From: Andrena cerasifolii
Taxonomy: Eukaryota > Arthropoda > Insecta > Hymenoptera > Andrenidae
Assembly (NCBI RefSeq): GCF_050908995.1
Contig: NC_135132.1
Location: 2,599,001 to 2,663,000, forward strand
Length of the DNA stretch: 64,000 nucleotides
Direction: 5' to 3'
Made by a program: the position numbers and the translations under genes. Each line of letters starts with the position of its first letter. Within the stretch, counting starts at the first letter, position 1. The notes beneath the pieces are model-generated. The model made no database searches. It saw only the letters and a list, made by a program, of their open reading frames with translations, and had not been told where the DNA came from. Below, piece after piece: positions 1 through 12,952 of this stretch.

Positions 1-3000
1 AATCATGTAAGAAGATTCATCTGTAGTTTTGCCTATCTGATGTACCTATGAATATGAAACAATTTCTTCATAAAGACGTGGATGCTATGGCATAAAAATT
101 CAATATGTATGTAATACATTGCGGACGGCGCGATCATTGCATAAGATGTCCTCAGGGCTTACACACTTGTTAGTGCGCTATAAATGCTCGCGAAATCGAT
201 AGCGTCCAATACATTTAGATGCGCAATTACCTTTCAAATTTTCTGTTACAAAATGCTACAGGTCTGCATCAGCTGTACGCGATGTCAATAAATTTGTTAG
301 AGCAGGTTTGATAAAAGTTTGATAATCTGTTGTTTTGAATTTTATAATTTTTTAAAACTGTTCGAGGATATAGGGCAAGATCGCAGGGCGGATAGGATAA
401 GCCTGAGTTCTCGATAGTACAAGTTGATTTAGGTCTCGCTTAAGAATAGAAAAATCATTTAAAAACAAATCGATGAACTTGAAGTCTGTATAAAAAAAAA
501 AAGGTTTTGCGGAAATGCTTTCCGATTATCACATTTGAACCTTAAAAAAAAAACCTTTGACTTAAACATTTCATTGTAGCACAGAAAGCAACTGAGATAC
601 TTCTGGTGTGCAAGTTAAGGGAAACCACTTTGTTCGAGATAGAATTGACTCGTTTCAACAAATGAAATATTCCTTTTTGTAAAATATTAATGAGAAATAA
701 TCACTATTTTCATTTGTTTATGCAGGTTTTGCATACGCAATTTACGTATATTGTACAAGAAAAAATAAATTATAAAGCAAAGTATTATAATGTACTTATT
801 AAATACCTCTAATTCATGGCCAGTGAAATGTGCTCTCAGCTGATATAAATATGTCATCACAGCTAATTTGTCAGGTACAGTTAATATATCCATGTCCGCC
901 GGTTCTATTACTCTAGGTATACCAAGCGCTTCTCCAGCATCAAATGCTTTTTTACAGTTACCTTTTACATCATGTGACAATAATGAATCTATATCTCTGC
1001 AATTTGCAATTAAATATAAGTCATAAGACGTTCACTGCCATCACTAATTGTAAAAACAAGTAATTTAAAAATAAATAAATGACTAATTGTAAGCGAATAT
1101 TCCCTCTAAACTGCGCTGCTGCGCATCGAACACGACATCCCGCGCATCAAAGTGAATGTTTAGTTTAAACTAGTTAAAACTTTGCGCGACGAAGCGAATC
1201 GAAGAAATTAATAATAATTAATTGTCGCTGCGATTCGGTCTAACAAAACTTTACTCTTCGCATCGCAGAGCTTCGCTTCGTCACGGTTTGCCAAAATGCG
1301 TGACGGCCTTTATGCTGTCATTCTGGTAATTACGCCGCAAAATTCGGCAACATTCAGGTTTTTTTTCTCACTAAATACAATAAGTAACAATGTCAAACTT
1401 TTTTCATTTATTAATCTACTTATAATGTATATGGAACAATTGTTTAAATACACTTTTAATTGTGTTTTTTCAATGTTATCTGGAGTTCAAAATATCTCCC
1501 TGACCGGAGTGATTTAAGCTCACAGACTCATTTGAAACAAAAAAACCAAGCTGATTCTTAATCATTATGAGTACCACTATCGCAGGTGCCAGAATTAGCC
1601 ACGTAAGTCAACATTTAACAAAATTGCGCGCATTCAAACTTCAAGTTTCGAAACTTTCCATTCTTACTTGAAGTTTGAATGCGCGCAATTTTGTTAAATG
1701 TTGACTTACGTGGCTAATTCTGGCACCTGCGATAGCGGTACTCATAATGATTAAGAATCAGCTTGGTTTTTTTTATTCAGATGAGTCTGTGAGCTTAAAT
1801 CACTTCGGCCAGGGAGATATTTTGAACTCCAGATAACATTGAAAATAAAAAACAATTATAGTCGAATTAACGAAAGAAGGCTACTTGGGACCGGGGCCAG
1901 AATTTGCGACGTTGCCGCTACTCCAGGCTCGCGATTGGCGCTTCCCCTACGCGGCTCCCTACGCCTTGGCCAATGACTTTCGACTACTTAGCTATGGGCC
2001 TAGAGTACTAGAGTAATCGTTGTCCTTGTCGGATGTATATTGCTATCCTGTTCCAGAGGGAACCCAATGTCCTTCCCATAGAGATTTGACAGAGTGTCGA
2101 ATCTTATTGGCTATTGCGGCACGCGCCATGCAGAATGAATGGCGGACAAGTGGAGGAACACAAGCTCATAGGATTTTTATTCTATTCAGCGTCATTCCAC
2201 GGCAAATCGATCACTTTTTGCACTCGATGTCAGGGATTTTGTTCAAACTGAAATATTATATAGGAAGGGATTTCAGTCATCACTTTGCTGGTTTTGATTT
2301 TGTTCAATTTCTGCCTATTTTCATGAATCCGAGTTGTACTTGTGAATTTTTATCTCGGAAACTCTTTATCGTATTGAATTCATTCTTTTTTTATTTTAAT
2401 CTAGAAAATGCGGGCTATTCTTATACCCTTTTTTATATTGAAAAATTAATTTTGTAATTTTTAAAATTATAACCGAAGTTTTATTTTGCAAATTTCACGT
2501 ACGAAATATTCTGCTTTCGAGCATGGAATTTTGAGAATTAACGTCAGCATGAGCTGTTATTAACCGATGAAGAGTTTCATTAACCCACTCTTGGTAATGC
2601 TGTTGATAGTTTTCGAGATAGAAATTCGTAAGTACAGCATCTTTTCATGAACATAGGCAGAAATTGCACAATTCAAACTCGTATATTTTGTAACCAAGTT
2701 CAAAACCTGTTAAACAGTGACTCAAAGCTTTCCATAATTTCACGTGATTCACAAAATACATATTGCATTGTGATCAAAGTCTCTAAAATTGTGATCGATT
2801 TGGCGTGGAGTGAGTTGTAGATGCATGAATCTGTTTTATTGAGCGAGTGAGAGAGACACAGTTGCGCTTGAAGAAAAAAAGAGACGTCCGATCTGCTACA
2901 CAACGTGGCAACGTCGCACGAAGTACGGAGCAGGCATTGGGTCTCCCCGAGCCACGCGCGCCGGCCTACGGGCCGCCCAGGCGCCTTCTTTCGTTAATTC

Positions 3001-6000
3001 GACTATAAAAGTGTATTTAAAAAATTGTTCCGTATACGTTACAAGCAGCTTAATAAATGAAAAAAAAAGTTTGACATTGTTATAAATTGTATTCACTGAG
3101 AAAAAAAGCCTGAATGTTGCCGAATTTTTCGGCGTGATTACCAAAACGACCCCTTAATGCACCTGTATATATACCACTATTCCTACCACGACCGGTCAAA
3201 TGACCGTTTTTAAAATTTCGATTAGAATTTCCTATATATAACGTAATTGAATCGCCTTTAAACTTCACGACTTATCCTCAAATACACGTATGTACATTAT
3301 ATACTTCTGCATAAAAGAAACTATATTTGTGTACTGTCAAATTGGCTGTTATCTTCATTCTATATTAAAAAATATAAGTTGTGCTAGACCGGTCATTTGA
3401 CCGGTCGCGGTAGTAATAGGTATACGTAAAGTGTCGGTAGGAATAGTGTTAAAAGTACGCGTGTATCAATTTCAAGCATATATTCAAACTATTGACGGTA
3501 TGGCATTTGCTCTGGCTTTCTTTTAAGAAATTCAGTCGAAACAAATGCAATTACCGAGTAGTACGACTTGTGCCTCTGTTTCCTTTCCTCAGAGGGAACA
3601 CTGCTATAAGACACTGAATTTATAAGTAGAACAAATAAATAAGATTTTTGGTACGTGGCCAAAGTCGCTAACGTATATATCTATGTTTTCTATAAAAGAA
3701 AAAACATAAATATCTTCCTATTGACCTTTGGCATTAATATATCAAACGAAAAATGACCCGAACAATTCTAAAATTTCATGTACAATTATTCTAATTTATT
3801 ATACGTACATTAGGTCCGGTCTAAAGTGATGTATGATTGCACAAAATGCCATTCCGTTTCTCCATGAAGTTGTAAGATTAGTAACTTTCACACCAGGGTA
3901 GTCTTTCGTTACCTCCTTACACCATTCCAATAAATCCTGACCTGGTGTAATCTCTTTTAATCTAGGAATATTGCCATCAGTCTTAGTCAGTTCCAATGGC
4001 TGCAGTGGTAATCTTAGCGTACTGTGCTCAATATTTTTACTACAATCGTAACAAAAACTTAGTCACCAACTATGCTCTAAACATCGAGCAATGGCATTAA
4101 TATAAAACGTTATATTAATAGATTAGCAGGTTGCTATCAACCTACTCGTTTTCAGCAGCAACGCTGTCCTTCAAGGGAGACTTCTCTTTAAAAGCATCGC
4201 CAATGCCTGTTAGACTAATATCACGTATAAAGCGTTCGTTATCATTTACGGGCGTAGTATCGTCCTTCGATAAACTTGCCACTGTCAAATGTAAATCATC
4301 GTTACCACAACAGTAGACACCACACCCGTGAATCTATCTTCTATGAATCTTACCACTTATCGGAGTGCTAGGTAATTCACTTTCGGTAAGACTACTCGTC
4401 ATTAAATCCAGTTGCGCTGAAATATCTAAAATTTCATCGAGATTCTTCACAGATACTTCTTCAACGTCTTCAGGTATGTCTTCGTTATCAAAATCATCTA
4501 AGGGTGCAATGTCACTGTTATTGTTAACTGACATTAAGCTGGCCATACTCTGCATATCTTCGTCCCTGGTAAATAATTACGATGTTAAATGTAATTCATT
4601 ACTCCTAAATAGAATTGAATATTCTGAAATAGTCTTACGTTGCTTTGCCTTCTCTTAAGAAAACGCATGACAAAGTACATTCTAAAGAAGCGCTAACGAT
4701 TTTCTTTGAAGTAGGCTTCAAATCTAATTTAAGTTGCTGCTGACTAGATTCTAGGGTTGCATACTTCTTCATATTTATGTTCGTGGCCGCCACGTGCCGC
4801 CTTTTCCCCGTAGGAGATACCTATTTACAAATAGCGTTAATGAAAATTCTTTTGGCAGCCCCTGCAGCAAATAACGGTCGTTCTTTCTTACATCTTCAAT
4901 TACAAATGTCCAGTCTTTATCTTCTAATTCGTGTGTCCGCGGGTCTTTAAACAGTGTCACCGACACTGTGTGATTGTCAGGCACTGCCCAGCTAATCACG
5001 CCTTTCAGTGAATCACTTAAATTCGGCTCCCAATCTAAGGGTTCTGAGCTGACCCTCCTACTACGTCTTGTCCACACAACGCTCAGCTTGTTTGGCTTCC
5101 TAAATAATATTACAAGACAGTGTCCGTAAAGATATATATCGGAGATCCATACGACGATTCATTATGTGTGTAAAATAATGCGATGCAAATATTTTTATTG
5201 TATACCTATAAATACATATTTCACAAAATATCGCATGCATAAATGAATAAAAATACAGAGACAAAACGGTAGAAGTTTCTACGCAAAGAATATATTTACA
5301 GCAAATTTTGCGTACGTAAGCAGAATCAACTTTGCGTATATACAGTGGCTCACAGCGATAAAATCGTGCACTCTTTAAAAAGGCATAACTTTTTTAAAAT
5401 TGGTCCAAACAACTTGATTTTTTTTAGACGCTAGAAGGATTAGTTTGCTAAGTGACTTGATTTAGGGTTTTAAAAAAAAATGCACTTGGTCGGAAGAGGA
5501 AAAATAATAGAAAAGGTCGTTTTTTCAAGTTTTTTTTTGTGAGCCTGTAATGAAAATTCAAAAAAAAACGTTTCTAGATTGAAGTAAGTTGTATACGTGT
5601 CTAAAATTTCATGAAAATCTGTTAACCTTGCTCTGAGCTATAAACGCTTAAAGATCGCAGAATAAAATTGCAGAAATTCACAAAATCAGCGATTCTCAAC
5701 CTTATTCTGCGATCTTTAAGCGTTTATAGCTCAGAGCAAGGTTAACCAATTTCCATGAAATTTTAGACACGTATACAACTTACTTCAATCTACAAATGGG
5801 TTTTTTGAATTTTTATTACAGGCTCACAAAAAAAAATTGAAGAAACGACCTTTTCTATTTTTTTTTTTGCTATTCCGACCAAGTGCATTTTTTTTCAAAA
5901 CGAAGAATCACATCACTTAGCAAACTAATCCTTCTAGCTTCTAAAAAAAACTCAAGTCGTTTGGATTAATTTTAAAAAAGTAATACGATTTTAAAGAGTG

Positions 6001-6460
6001 TACGATTTTATGGCTGTGAGCCACTGTATACATGTTTGAGTGTTTTTACAAAAAATTAGTACATAGTTTATATTTATACTGCATTGTTTCGTCTACATAT
6101 ACCTGCGCTTTGCTAAAAATAAATGTTTGAAATTCATTTTAATTTTCTACGATTTGATGAAATTTAAATATCACGGAAATAAAGATACCTTTGCTTCTGA
6201 TTTTTTTTAATAAAATTTAAATGCTTGCAGTCGAATTCTGATAGTTGTAGAGATAAGCAAGCTCGTAGAGTTTTTCTAATATGCTCGAAAATAAAAGGAA
6301 CGAAATAATTTGCAAGAAACTTGAAAGCAAAACAAAAGAATATACGGGACACTTACCATTTTGTTGTTGTTTCCAAAGTGACTTCGTGATATGATACAGT
6401 GAATTGAAATTTTGCGGCTCTCTTGTTTACCCGCTGCAATCGTTTCCACACGGAGCTCAT
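1..6460 (-). CDS. Ehbp1: EH domain-binding protein 1 (Ehbp1), 5' portion, eight coding exons, truncated by window edge
   Basis: Adaptor linking Rab/EHD endocytic recycling to actin. Coding exons read by eye on the minus strand: 6460-6357, 5099-4892, 4820-4639, 4565-4354, 4281-4146, 4039-3809, 996-807, 45-1 (continues off-window). All junctions are GT-AG and the phases join to 436 codons without a stop. The start is the ATG at 6460-6458 (MSSVWKRLQRVNKRAAKFQF), the family's usual N-terminus. Residues about 8-165 form the N-terminal C2-like domain (VVWTRRSRR, VTLFKDPRTHE, then after a 71-bp intron VSPTGKRR and INMKKYAT). Next come the TDEDMQSMASLM motif and an acidic linker. Residues about 316-418 are the calponin-homology domain (DLLEWCKEVTKDYPGVKV, TTSWRNGMAFCAIIHHFRPD, PDKLAVMTYLYQLRAHFTG). 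The C-terminal bMERB region would lie beyond position 1. Introns 1 and 6 are enlarged by transposon insertions. The family assignment is strong; the exon edges are my own reading. Confidence 0.93.
1320..3144. mobile_element. Composite inverted-repeat DNA element in Ehbp1 intron 6
   Basis: An outer inverted repeat pairs about 1327-1458 with the reverse complement of about 2998-3140 (the stretch reading 'attcggcaacattcagg' at the left). Within it, 1460-1650 and 1662-1862 form a second tight hairpin whose arms include 'gccagaattagccacgtaag' and its complement. A short block next to the hairpin (1864-1890) also pairs with 2982-3005, so the structure is nested rather than one simple foldback. No transposase was seen. 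Most likely a non-autonomous foldback transposon; the superfamily is unknown. Confidence 0.6.
3175..3448. mobile_element. piggyBac-like MITE in Ehbp1 intron 6
   Basis: Termini are CACTATTCCTACC and GGTAGGAATAGTG, with subterminal palindromes ACCGGTCAAATGACCG at the left and ACCGGTCATTTGACCGGT at the right. The right end is followed by TTAA (3449-3452), the piggyBac target. The left flank has decayed (tata instead of TTAA). About 274 bp, no coding capacity. Confidence 0.6.
5343..6026. mobile_element. Tc1/mariner-type foldback element in Ehbp1 intron 1
   Basis: 684 bp, flanked on both sides by the dinucleotide TA, with ends CAGTGGCTCACAGC and GCTGTGAGCCACTG. The two halves are inverted copies of each other (for example 'gcgatctttaagcgtttata' in the right arm against its complement in the left arm), leaving only a short loop near 5680. 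No transposase. A diverged single half occurs at 48745-49080. Confidence 0.75.
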
Positions 6461-7100
6461 TTTTTACTGAGCCGTGCTTTTTCCGATGATTGTCAAAACG
6501 TCGTTCAACTTGTAATTACTTATAGGTGCATATGACGTGATACATCATTTTCTCGAAACGATTATGGAAACAAGGAAATCCGGTATTTCTTAAGGTTACA
6601 AATCGAATACTTTCCTTGTAATGCACTATTTTAGAATTAAAAAAGAGTCCAAAGTCCTGTGATCATTTATGCGTCTGACATTTCTACCTGCACCAATGTA
6701 ACACGGACGCGATCATGTGTTCCTTTACAGATTTTCGAGGTCTTATTTTATTTTTAACTTATTGCATGTCTCGTTAGCATTTTTATGTTTGTAGTGTCAT
6801 TTACGCGCCCACTATACTACGATAGCACACCCAATGAAAACACCACAGCCACAAGATCAAACTTTTACAACTAACTCGAACTCCTACCGTGACGAAACCT
6901 TATCGACTTATTGATCATGTACTATGCGATTCTAAGTTAGGAAACTGAGTTAAGATTACACTGAACCACTGATCTATTTATATATACTGGATACGGCTTG
7001 AGCTGAAGATTTCTGTGACGATTGAACCGCGCCATCTTTGAAAATAAACCATTTTCGCCACCTGAATGGAGTCATTGGTACTACGTTTCTGGATTCACAT
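6461..7100. other. Ehbp1 upstream region, no recognised gene
   Basis: About 640 bp upstream of the Ehbp1 start codon. It probably holds the promoter and 5' untranslated region, but no TATA box, splice site or other element could be assigned with confidence. No coding sequence recognised. Confidence 0.3.
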
Positions 7101-7108
7101 GTGTGTAC

Positions 7109-7559
7109 TAGGGCTGGGACTATTCGAATAATTTAAATTTCGAATATTTTACAAGTATTCGAATGCTACGAATAAACTTCGAATACTATTCGAATACTGA
7201 TGTAAAATTTACAATACTGATGTATTCGAATAGTATGGTGTGAAGTGAGTCAAAATTAACTTATAAGATTTCACCCTGACAAATGAACCTAAAGAACTTG
7301 ATTTATAATTCACACCATACTATTCGAATACTTGGATATTTGAATAGAATTCGAATACTTGGATATTTGAATAGAATTCGAATACTTGGATATTTGAATA
7401 GAATTCGAATACTTGGATATTTGAATAGAATTCGAATACTTGGATATTTGAATAGAATTCGAATACTTGGATATTCGAATTATATTCACCAAATAATTGA
7501 GCAACTGAAGTATTCGAACATTCAAATATCGAAAAATTCGATAAATAGTCCCAGCCCTA
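7109..7559. mobile_element. hAT-like MITE carrying an internal minisatellite
   Basis: Termini TAGGGCTGGGACTATT and AATAGTCCCAGCCCTA form a terminal inverted repeat. The flanks GTGTGTAC (7101-7108) and GTATGTGC (7560-7567) agree at 6 of 8 positions, consistent with the 8-bp hAT target duplication. The interior is dominated by TATTCGAATA-type palindromes and a 27-bp tandem repeat. No transposase. Confidence 0.65.
7318..7480. repeat. 27-bp tandem repeat (about 6 copies) inside the hAT-like MITE
   Basis: The unit is approximately 'attcgaatacttggatattt' followed by 'gaatag', repeated almost exactly. Because 27 is a multiple of three it keeps a reading frame open on each strand, but the resulting nine-residue repeat is an artefact of the array and not a gene. 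Confidence 0.85.
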
Positions 7560-7584
7560 GTATGTGCGATTTTTGTCCTGCTAC

Positions 7585-8205
7585 TAGAACCGTGATTTGT
7601 GAATCACGAGTGATCCGTAATTTTCGTGATCGCTTCTGATTGGTGCAGGCAGAACAGTGAGTCGTGATTTTCGTGATTGCTTCTGATTGGTGAAGGCAGA
7701 ACAGTGATTCGCGATTTTCGTGATCGCTTCTGATTGGTGGAGAGCATAACTGCTCTTTGCACGCGCCACATAACCCCAATTTCTACTTTCTCTCGAAACA
7801 TTCTCAAGTCCTCACTGTTCTTTAGAATCACAATTGTATATTTTGAACCAATGTAATCGTTCTTGATCTATTTAAATTAACGAATATTTCTTCACTTAGT
7901 TAAAAAGTATAATGTATATGTGAATAGCCAATCAAATCAGTGCGTGCACACATTGACTATTTATGAATGTATATTCAATATATTCGCCGAATTAGCACGC
8001 TTTGACTGTAACACAAGCTATATTGAAGTATTTTATAAAAAAATAATTCAATCAAGATCAAGAATTACGATCACAGTAAACAATTCACTCAAGTTAAAAA
8101 AATCACAATCACGGTAGTGATTTAACTTCAATCACGACCGTGATCGTGATTCTCTGCGATCACTGTGATAAATCACTGTTAGTGATTTTGCACTCCATCC
8201 CTACC
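7585..8205. repeat. GTGATTCACGA-rich remnant with 47-bp tandem repeats
   Basis: Three copies of a 47-bp unit containing 'cgtgatcgcttctgattggt' begin at 7625, 7672 and 7719. About 340 bp further on (8095-8200) lies a dense run of short GTGATT/AATCAC palindromes ending in 'gattttgcactccatcccta'. That end resembles a hAT-type terminus read from the other strand, so the block is probably a decayed hAT-like element. The matching left end was not found. Confidence 0.4.
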
Positions 8206-8271
8206 TGCTAGATCTACTTAGATTGTTAACCCTTCGTGAAGCGTTTTAGTAATAAATGAAATGACAACATG

Positions 8272-9148
8272 TACAACTCAGCTCAAACGATTGTGGCCGA
8301 TCAAGATTCGATTGTATTCGAGCTTACTAGGGTTGGCTTTTTTTCATCGCTAACATTTTACAGTATTTCATGAACATGTAGAAGGCACTGCCAAGTTTCC
8401 GTCTAGAACACTTCTAATTCATGTTGAAACACTACTGTGGCACCATCTGCCTATGATTGTCATAATTATATTTATATCTGCGCGATCGGCTCTGTTCGCG
8501 ATGCTGTAGCATAAATGACACCAAGAATAAATGTCAAATGAATTTTATTGCAATGAACAAATAATGACTTTTATTACAATGAACAAATAATGTCCAAAGT
8601 AAATAAATCAACGGATTTATAATGGAAGACACAAATAAATAAAGCGCGATGGTGGGGTAATAAGGAAAATAATGGAAACGAATGTTATGTATTTCGTAGA
8701 GATGGCAAGGGTTAGGAAACCAGAATACTGAGATGAATAAAGTCTTGCGGTATTTTATTCGTAGCAGTCTTCACAGATTAAAATCTAAGGCGCTCATTAT
8801 TAGTGGAAATGTGCAGAGCAAAAAAATACGCATTTATTTTAAAATCTACTATCCGTTATTTTATGTTAACAACGGGAAATTAAACATAACCGAAGCAATG
8901 TAAATTAAATTTTGTGACAGCCTGTCACTGATAGGACTACGTGAACGTGTGTCATATCAGATGGCGTCACAGCAATGTTTCCTCATGAAATAGAAATGTT
9001 CTAGACGGGAATCGGTGACTTTACAGTGTCCTAAACCATGTTCATGAAATACTGTAGAATGTTAGCGATGAAAAAAAGCCAACCGTGGTAAGCTGTTCCA
9101 CAATCGAATCTCGATCGGCCACAATCGTTTGAGCTGAGTGTGCCAACA
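8272..9148. mobile_element. Long-inverted-repeat element of about 880 bp
   Basis: Left arm 8272-8470 and right arm 8945-9148 are imperfect inverted copies, including 'catcgctaacattttacagt' in the left arm and 'gaaatactgtagaatgttag' in the right. The roughly 470-bp centre contains two short direct repeats around 'attgcaatgaacaaataatg' (8550-8600). No transposase and no clear target duplication. Confidence 0.55.
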
Positions 9149-9199
9149 AAATGGGAAAGATGTAAAGTCCTGAAAATGAGTTTTTTTACTAAAACAATC

Positions 9200-11338
9200 A
9201 TACCTCTTTTATTTTTCAATTATTTTTCGTACAGACTGTGGCTGATACTAATAAGATATACTCCTTTTAGAAAATATACACTTTCATACTGTGCGTTTAA
9301 AAAAACGCATTTATTTTGAGATCTGAAGATGGTCAGTTGTGGAGTAAAAAACACGTTTAATTTGGAGAAATAATTATTTATTATTATTATAATGATTCTT
9401 ATTATTATTAAGTGATAATTATGATTATTTTTATTCATAAGAAAGTAATTTAACAATGAAAAGAATTGAATCTAGTCTTCTCCCGCGCATTCGGCACACA
9501 TGTACATTCTGTGTCCGTACTCATTATACACAAATATTGGGAGTAGAACATTATTATGCGACACTAGCGGTCGGTCCGCGAACTAGTAGTACTGGCCGAC
9601 ACAAGTCTACAAATTTTCACAGTATCGATGACCTGTATGCAGAAATAAATGTTGTGTAACAAATTGTAACGCTACAATGAACAATGATCTCTATTTAAGT
9701 TTTCATAAAAGTGCCAAAAAGTGGAGCAACTAAAATTGTTCACATTACATACTTTTACATATTCCAAAATTGTGTCTAAATGTATTGTCAACATTTTTAC
9801 TGTAAGAAATAACTTTGAAATAAACTTTTATACTACTGGATCCATATAAACATATAGTAAAAGGTATACTTGCGTCGTCCATATTTGTTGTTACACTAGT
9901 GCCACCGTTCCCACGGTGGTAGATTCCTTTGCCAATAACTTGGGGGAAAAAATATTGTCACAGCCATATAAACATTACAATTTATTGAAGTAAATTTCTC
10001 GAATTAGAGTAGAATAAAAAATTGTCATTTTTTCGATAAAATTTACGCTTCATCACACATGGGTCCGAACGACCCACGCTCAAAAACGATGTTTTTGTAA
10101 CGGTTGCCACTCGCCAAGGGACTTTCTGATTAAAAAATGAACGGTCTCTATCGGAAGAGGAAACCTCAAATTTGCGTAAAATGTCAGGTCAATGCCATTT
10201 CAAAACTAGTAACTTACCGGTATCAAGCTCCAAAGTTAAAAGACGAGTCTATTGAACTCAGTGTGACAATGAAGTGTTAATGGACAGATCGCTGTGGGTT
10301 GCGAGGTAGTTCCACTAATATTGAAATAAAGTGAGCACTGAGAAAGCGCCGTTTGGTTTTTTAATTCTTCTGCACCCCAGTAGAATGAGATACGCATCTC
10401 CTAATATACAGAGGAGCCCACAGATGAACAATATTAATTTTGGCGGTATAACGGTAATGTCGGATAGGCTGCGCCATGTCGCCGACAATCCTGACCAATC
10501 AGGATTGTACTGGATTACCGGCAGACTCGTGCGTTGCGTAGATTTCGAACACTCCAAGCTCAACCGTCGCAGTGCAAAGGTGTAAAGCGGAACAAGTGAT
10601 TGAAAGTGATTGGAACACGTGTTGTACCTAGAAGCAGTGAAAGAAGTTGCCGAAGGGTTCCAACATCTTCTAAACACCAAGAAGAGATACGTAATTATGA
10701 ACATTTATAATTTCTATAATTATCTACTTCGCGGAAACCGGTATGACATGCCACGGACGAGCGAGTTTTATCGCGGGGGCATTTCCGTCGTGTAAGACTA
10801 ATAAAAGAATAAAACGCAGGACATAACGTTTAAAATGTTACATTTCATATTAGCATGTGTCGTCGTCGTCAACGCGACACATTCACGAGTGCTTCTCGGC
10901 ATCGCAGTCGTCCAACATCTGTCTTGTTCAGGCCACGACGCAGTCCTCGGAAAAACTTGGTTTATAATACCCCCAAGTGTCGATTTTTGAATGCCTATGT
11001 TGGAGACTGCTAAATGACCGTTTGGGAACTCACTCATCTGTTTCGGACCTAAGGGTGTCGGTAATTTCTATCCTATCTTGTTGAAAATTGTACCAATAGA
11101 TTGTTGAAGTTTTCCCGACGGAAATGACACGACATACATCGCACTAGTTTTAATAGTAACCAATTTGAATTTATATTATCCTGAATAGTGATCGAAGCAG
11201 GACGAACGAATTAAGATATTATCGCCCGAGACCTGTTTCTTTACGATGTATTTCGATACGCTCTTCAGTCGGGTATAGCATGTTGTAAGCCGTATGTTGA
11301 TAAATATTGAATTCGGCATTCATCGTACATATACACAG
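9200..11338. other. No recognisable gene; unique-looking AT-rich sequence
   Basis: Open frames here on both strands (for example about 10315-10704) show no motif I can place. A short perfect hairpin, CAATCCTGA-CCAA-TCAGGATTG, lies near 10482. Nothing else can be supported. Confidence 0.4.
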
Positions 11339-11340
11339 CA

Positions 11341-11590
11341 CAGGGCCGTCCTGGCGGTGGTGCAGAAGGTGCCACAGCCCTTGGCTTATCATATGTAATC
11401 ATTTGTCAAATTTTGACTATGTAGTAAGAATAATAATCAAAACTCTTTTGCATGATAACTGTTTAAAACTATGTATATATAGATATAAAAGTAAACACTG
11501 CATATAAAACTCTTAATTAAAGAATATTAAATTAATAAGCCCGGCAATATTGTTTTTGCATCTGGATGTCAAAACCCAGGAACGGCCCTG
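11341..11590. mobile_element. hAT-like MITE with CAGGGCCGT ends
   Basis: The left end CAGGGCCGTCCTGG and right end CCAGGAACGGCCCTG form a terminal inverted repeat around 250 bp of AT-rich sequence. CAGGG-type termini are typical of hAT elements, but an 8-bp target duplication directly next to the ends is not evident. No coding capacity. Confidence 0.5.
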
Positions 11591-12830
11591 CATATATAAT
11601 TATATATGTAAATTTAGTCTTGACTCCAAATATTTACAAAAGATGGTAGGTTTGCCTCTTGCTATTATGGGAAATGTATAGGAATAATGCTTTACGCGGG
11701 TTTTAATTGAACTGAAAATGTTTGGCTTGATTATACAAAGTACTAGTAAACGGAAAAACATAAAATAGGTGACTTGAATTGAAGAAACAAAGATCTCGAC
11801 AGAGTGCGGCTAACGTCTTTCGGCTTCTTGCTCAACGTCTTGCAAATTCAAACTTCGTACTATGCCGACTAACTACATATTGCCGTTTCGAGGCATCGCC
11901 TTTGTCGCCGCAAACGCACACACACACCAGGAGTGTTCGATTCACCTCAAAGAATCGATTCTTGAATCGATTCAAAATCGAATTATAAGAATCGATCCTT
12001 CTAAAAAATCTGAACCAAAAAATCGAGATGAAAAGAATCGTCATAAAACTTTTTTTTCTAAAATTAGTACATATACATAGAAGTCGGATTTGAATAATTT
12101 TGAAAGAACCTGTATAAAAAATACTTTTACAAGGAACAATTTGGGATAGTTGAAGGGCATTGTATTGAATAGAAGAAATATTTTGTTATTCATTTTAAAT
12201 ATTTTATTCATCATGTAATTGCCATTCTTTCATTGATAAGGAATTTAAAAGCAATAATTATTACTGCTGCTACTACTGATAATCGATGACCATTTTTTTT
12301 GTTGGCCATGTTAATGATTCATCACTATTAGGAGTAAAATTCCAAAATGGAAGTAAATAATTTATTCCATTGTTTACAATAAAAATATATAAAAAATATT
12401 TACATCACATATTTCAATTAAAATGCCAATCCTCAATAGACAAGGAACCTAAAAATAGTAATTGTTGTAAATGTTCCCCAGTTAACCGATTTCTAGCTTC
12501 ATTCATAATGAGTGCATTTATTTGGCGTGTGAAAATTCAGCGATAGAATGTAAATGCACAAAACAATGTAAATGCTCGTTAAAGTTTAACGGTTAAACCC
12601 AGTGTTTACGGGAAATTGAATTTTGGGAATTTCCGAAATTCCCCACCGAAGTCCGGACCTCTGTTACAGAGCCTGTGTAACGCATGCGCAATGATGCGCG
12701 ATGGCGTCAAACCAATCACGCTATGCATATCACGCACACATATACTGCACTGCTGTAGGTGTGTGCCCCCCTCCACAATCTGCCAGATTTCCAGCCAACG
12801 CTGGTGTCGAAGCAGCGGTTATATCGATAT
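11591..12830. other. Degenerate repeats, no gene
   Basis: Contains an (AC)n stretch near 11917-11930 and a palindromic GAATCGATTC-rich patch at 11935-12040, probably the core of an old DNA element. The rest is unassigned AT-rich sequence without recognisable coding potential. Confidence 0.35.
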
Positions 12831-12952
12831 TTGGGTTGGTCAGTATCGATACAGCAATATATCGTCATATGAAATATCGATACAAAATATCGATATTTGG
12901 ACCCAAAAGTATCGTTATTCCAAATATCGATACTGTGTCGCCCATCACTATA
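12825..12952. mobile_element. hAT-like end with TATCGATA palindromes
   Basis: Dense ATATCGATAT motifs end at 12952 in 'gtcgcccatcacta'. Read from the other strand this is TAGTGATGGGCGAC, a hAT-type terminus. Only one end is recognisable, so this is a remnant. Confidence 0.4.

Noticed and set aside
7283..7639. Open frames over the 27-bp repeats as genes
   Set aside because: Both strands are open because of the repeat unit inside a hAT-like MITE.
10315..10704. 129- and 84-codon opposing open frames as genes
   Set aside because: No recognisable motif on either strand, no splice context, and mutual overlap. Left as unassigned.
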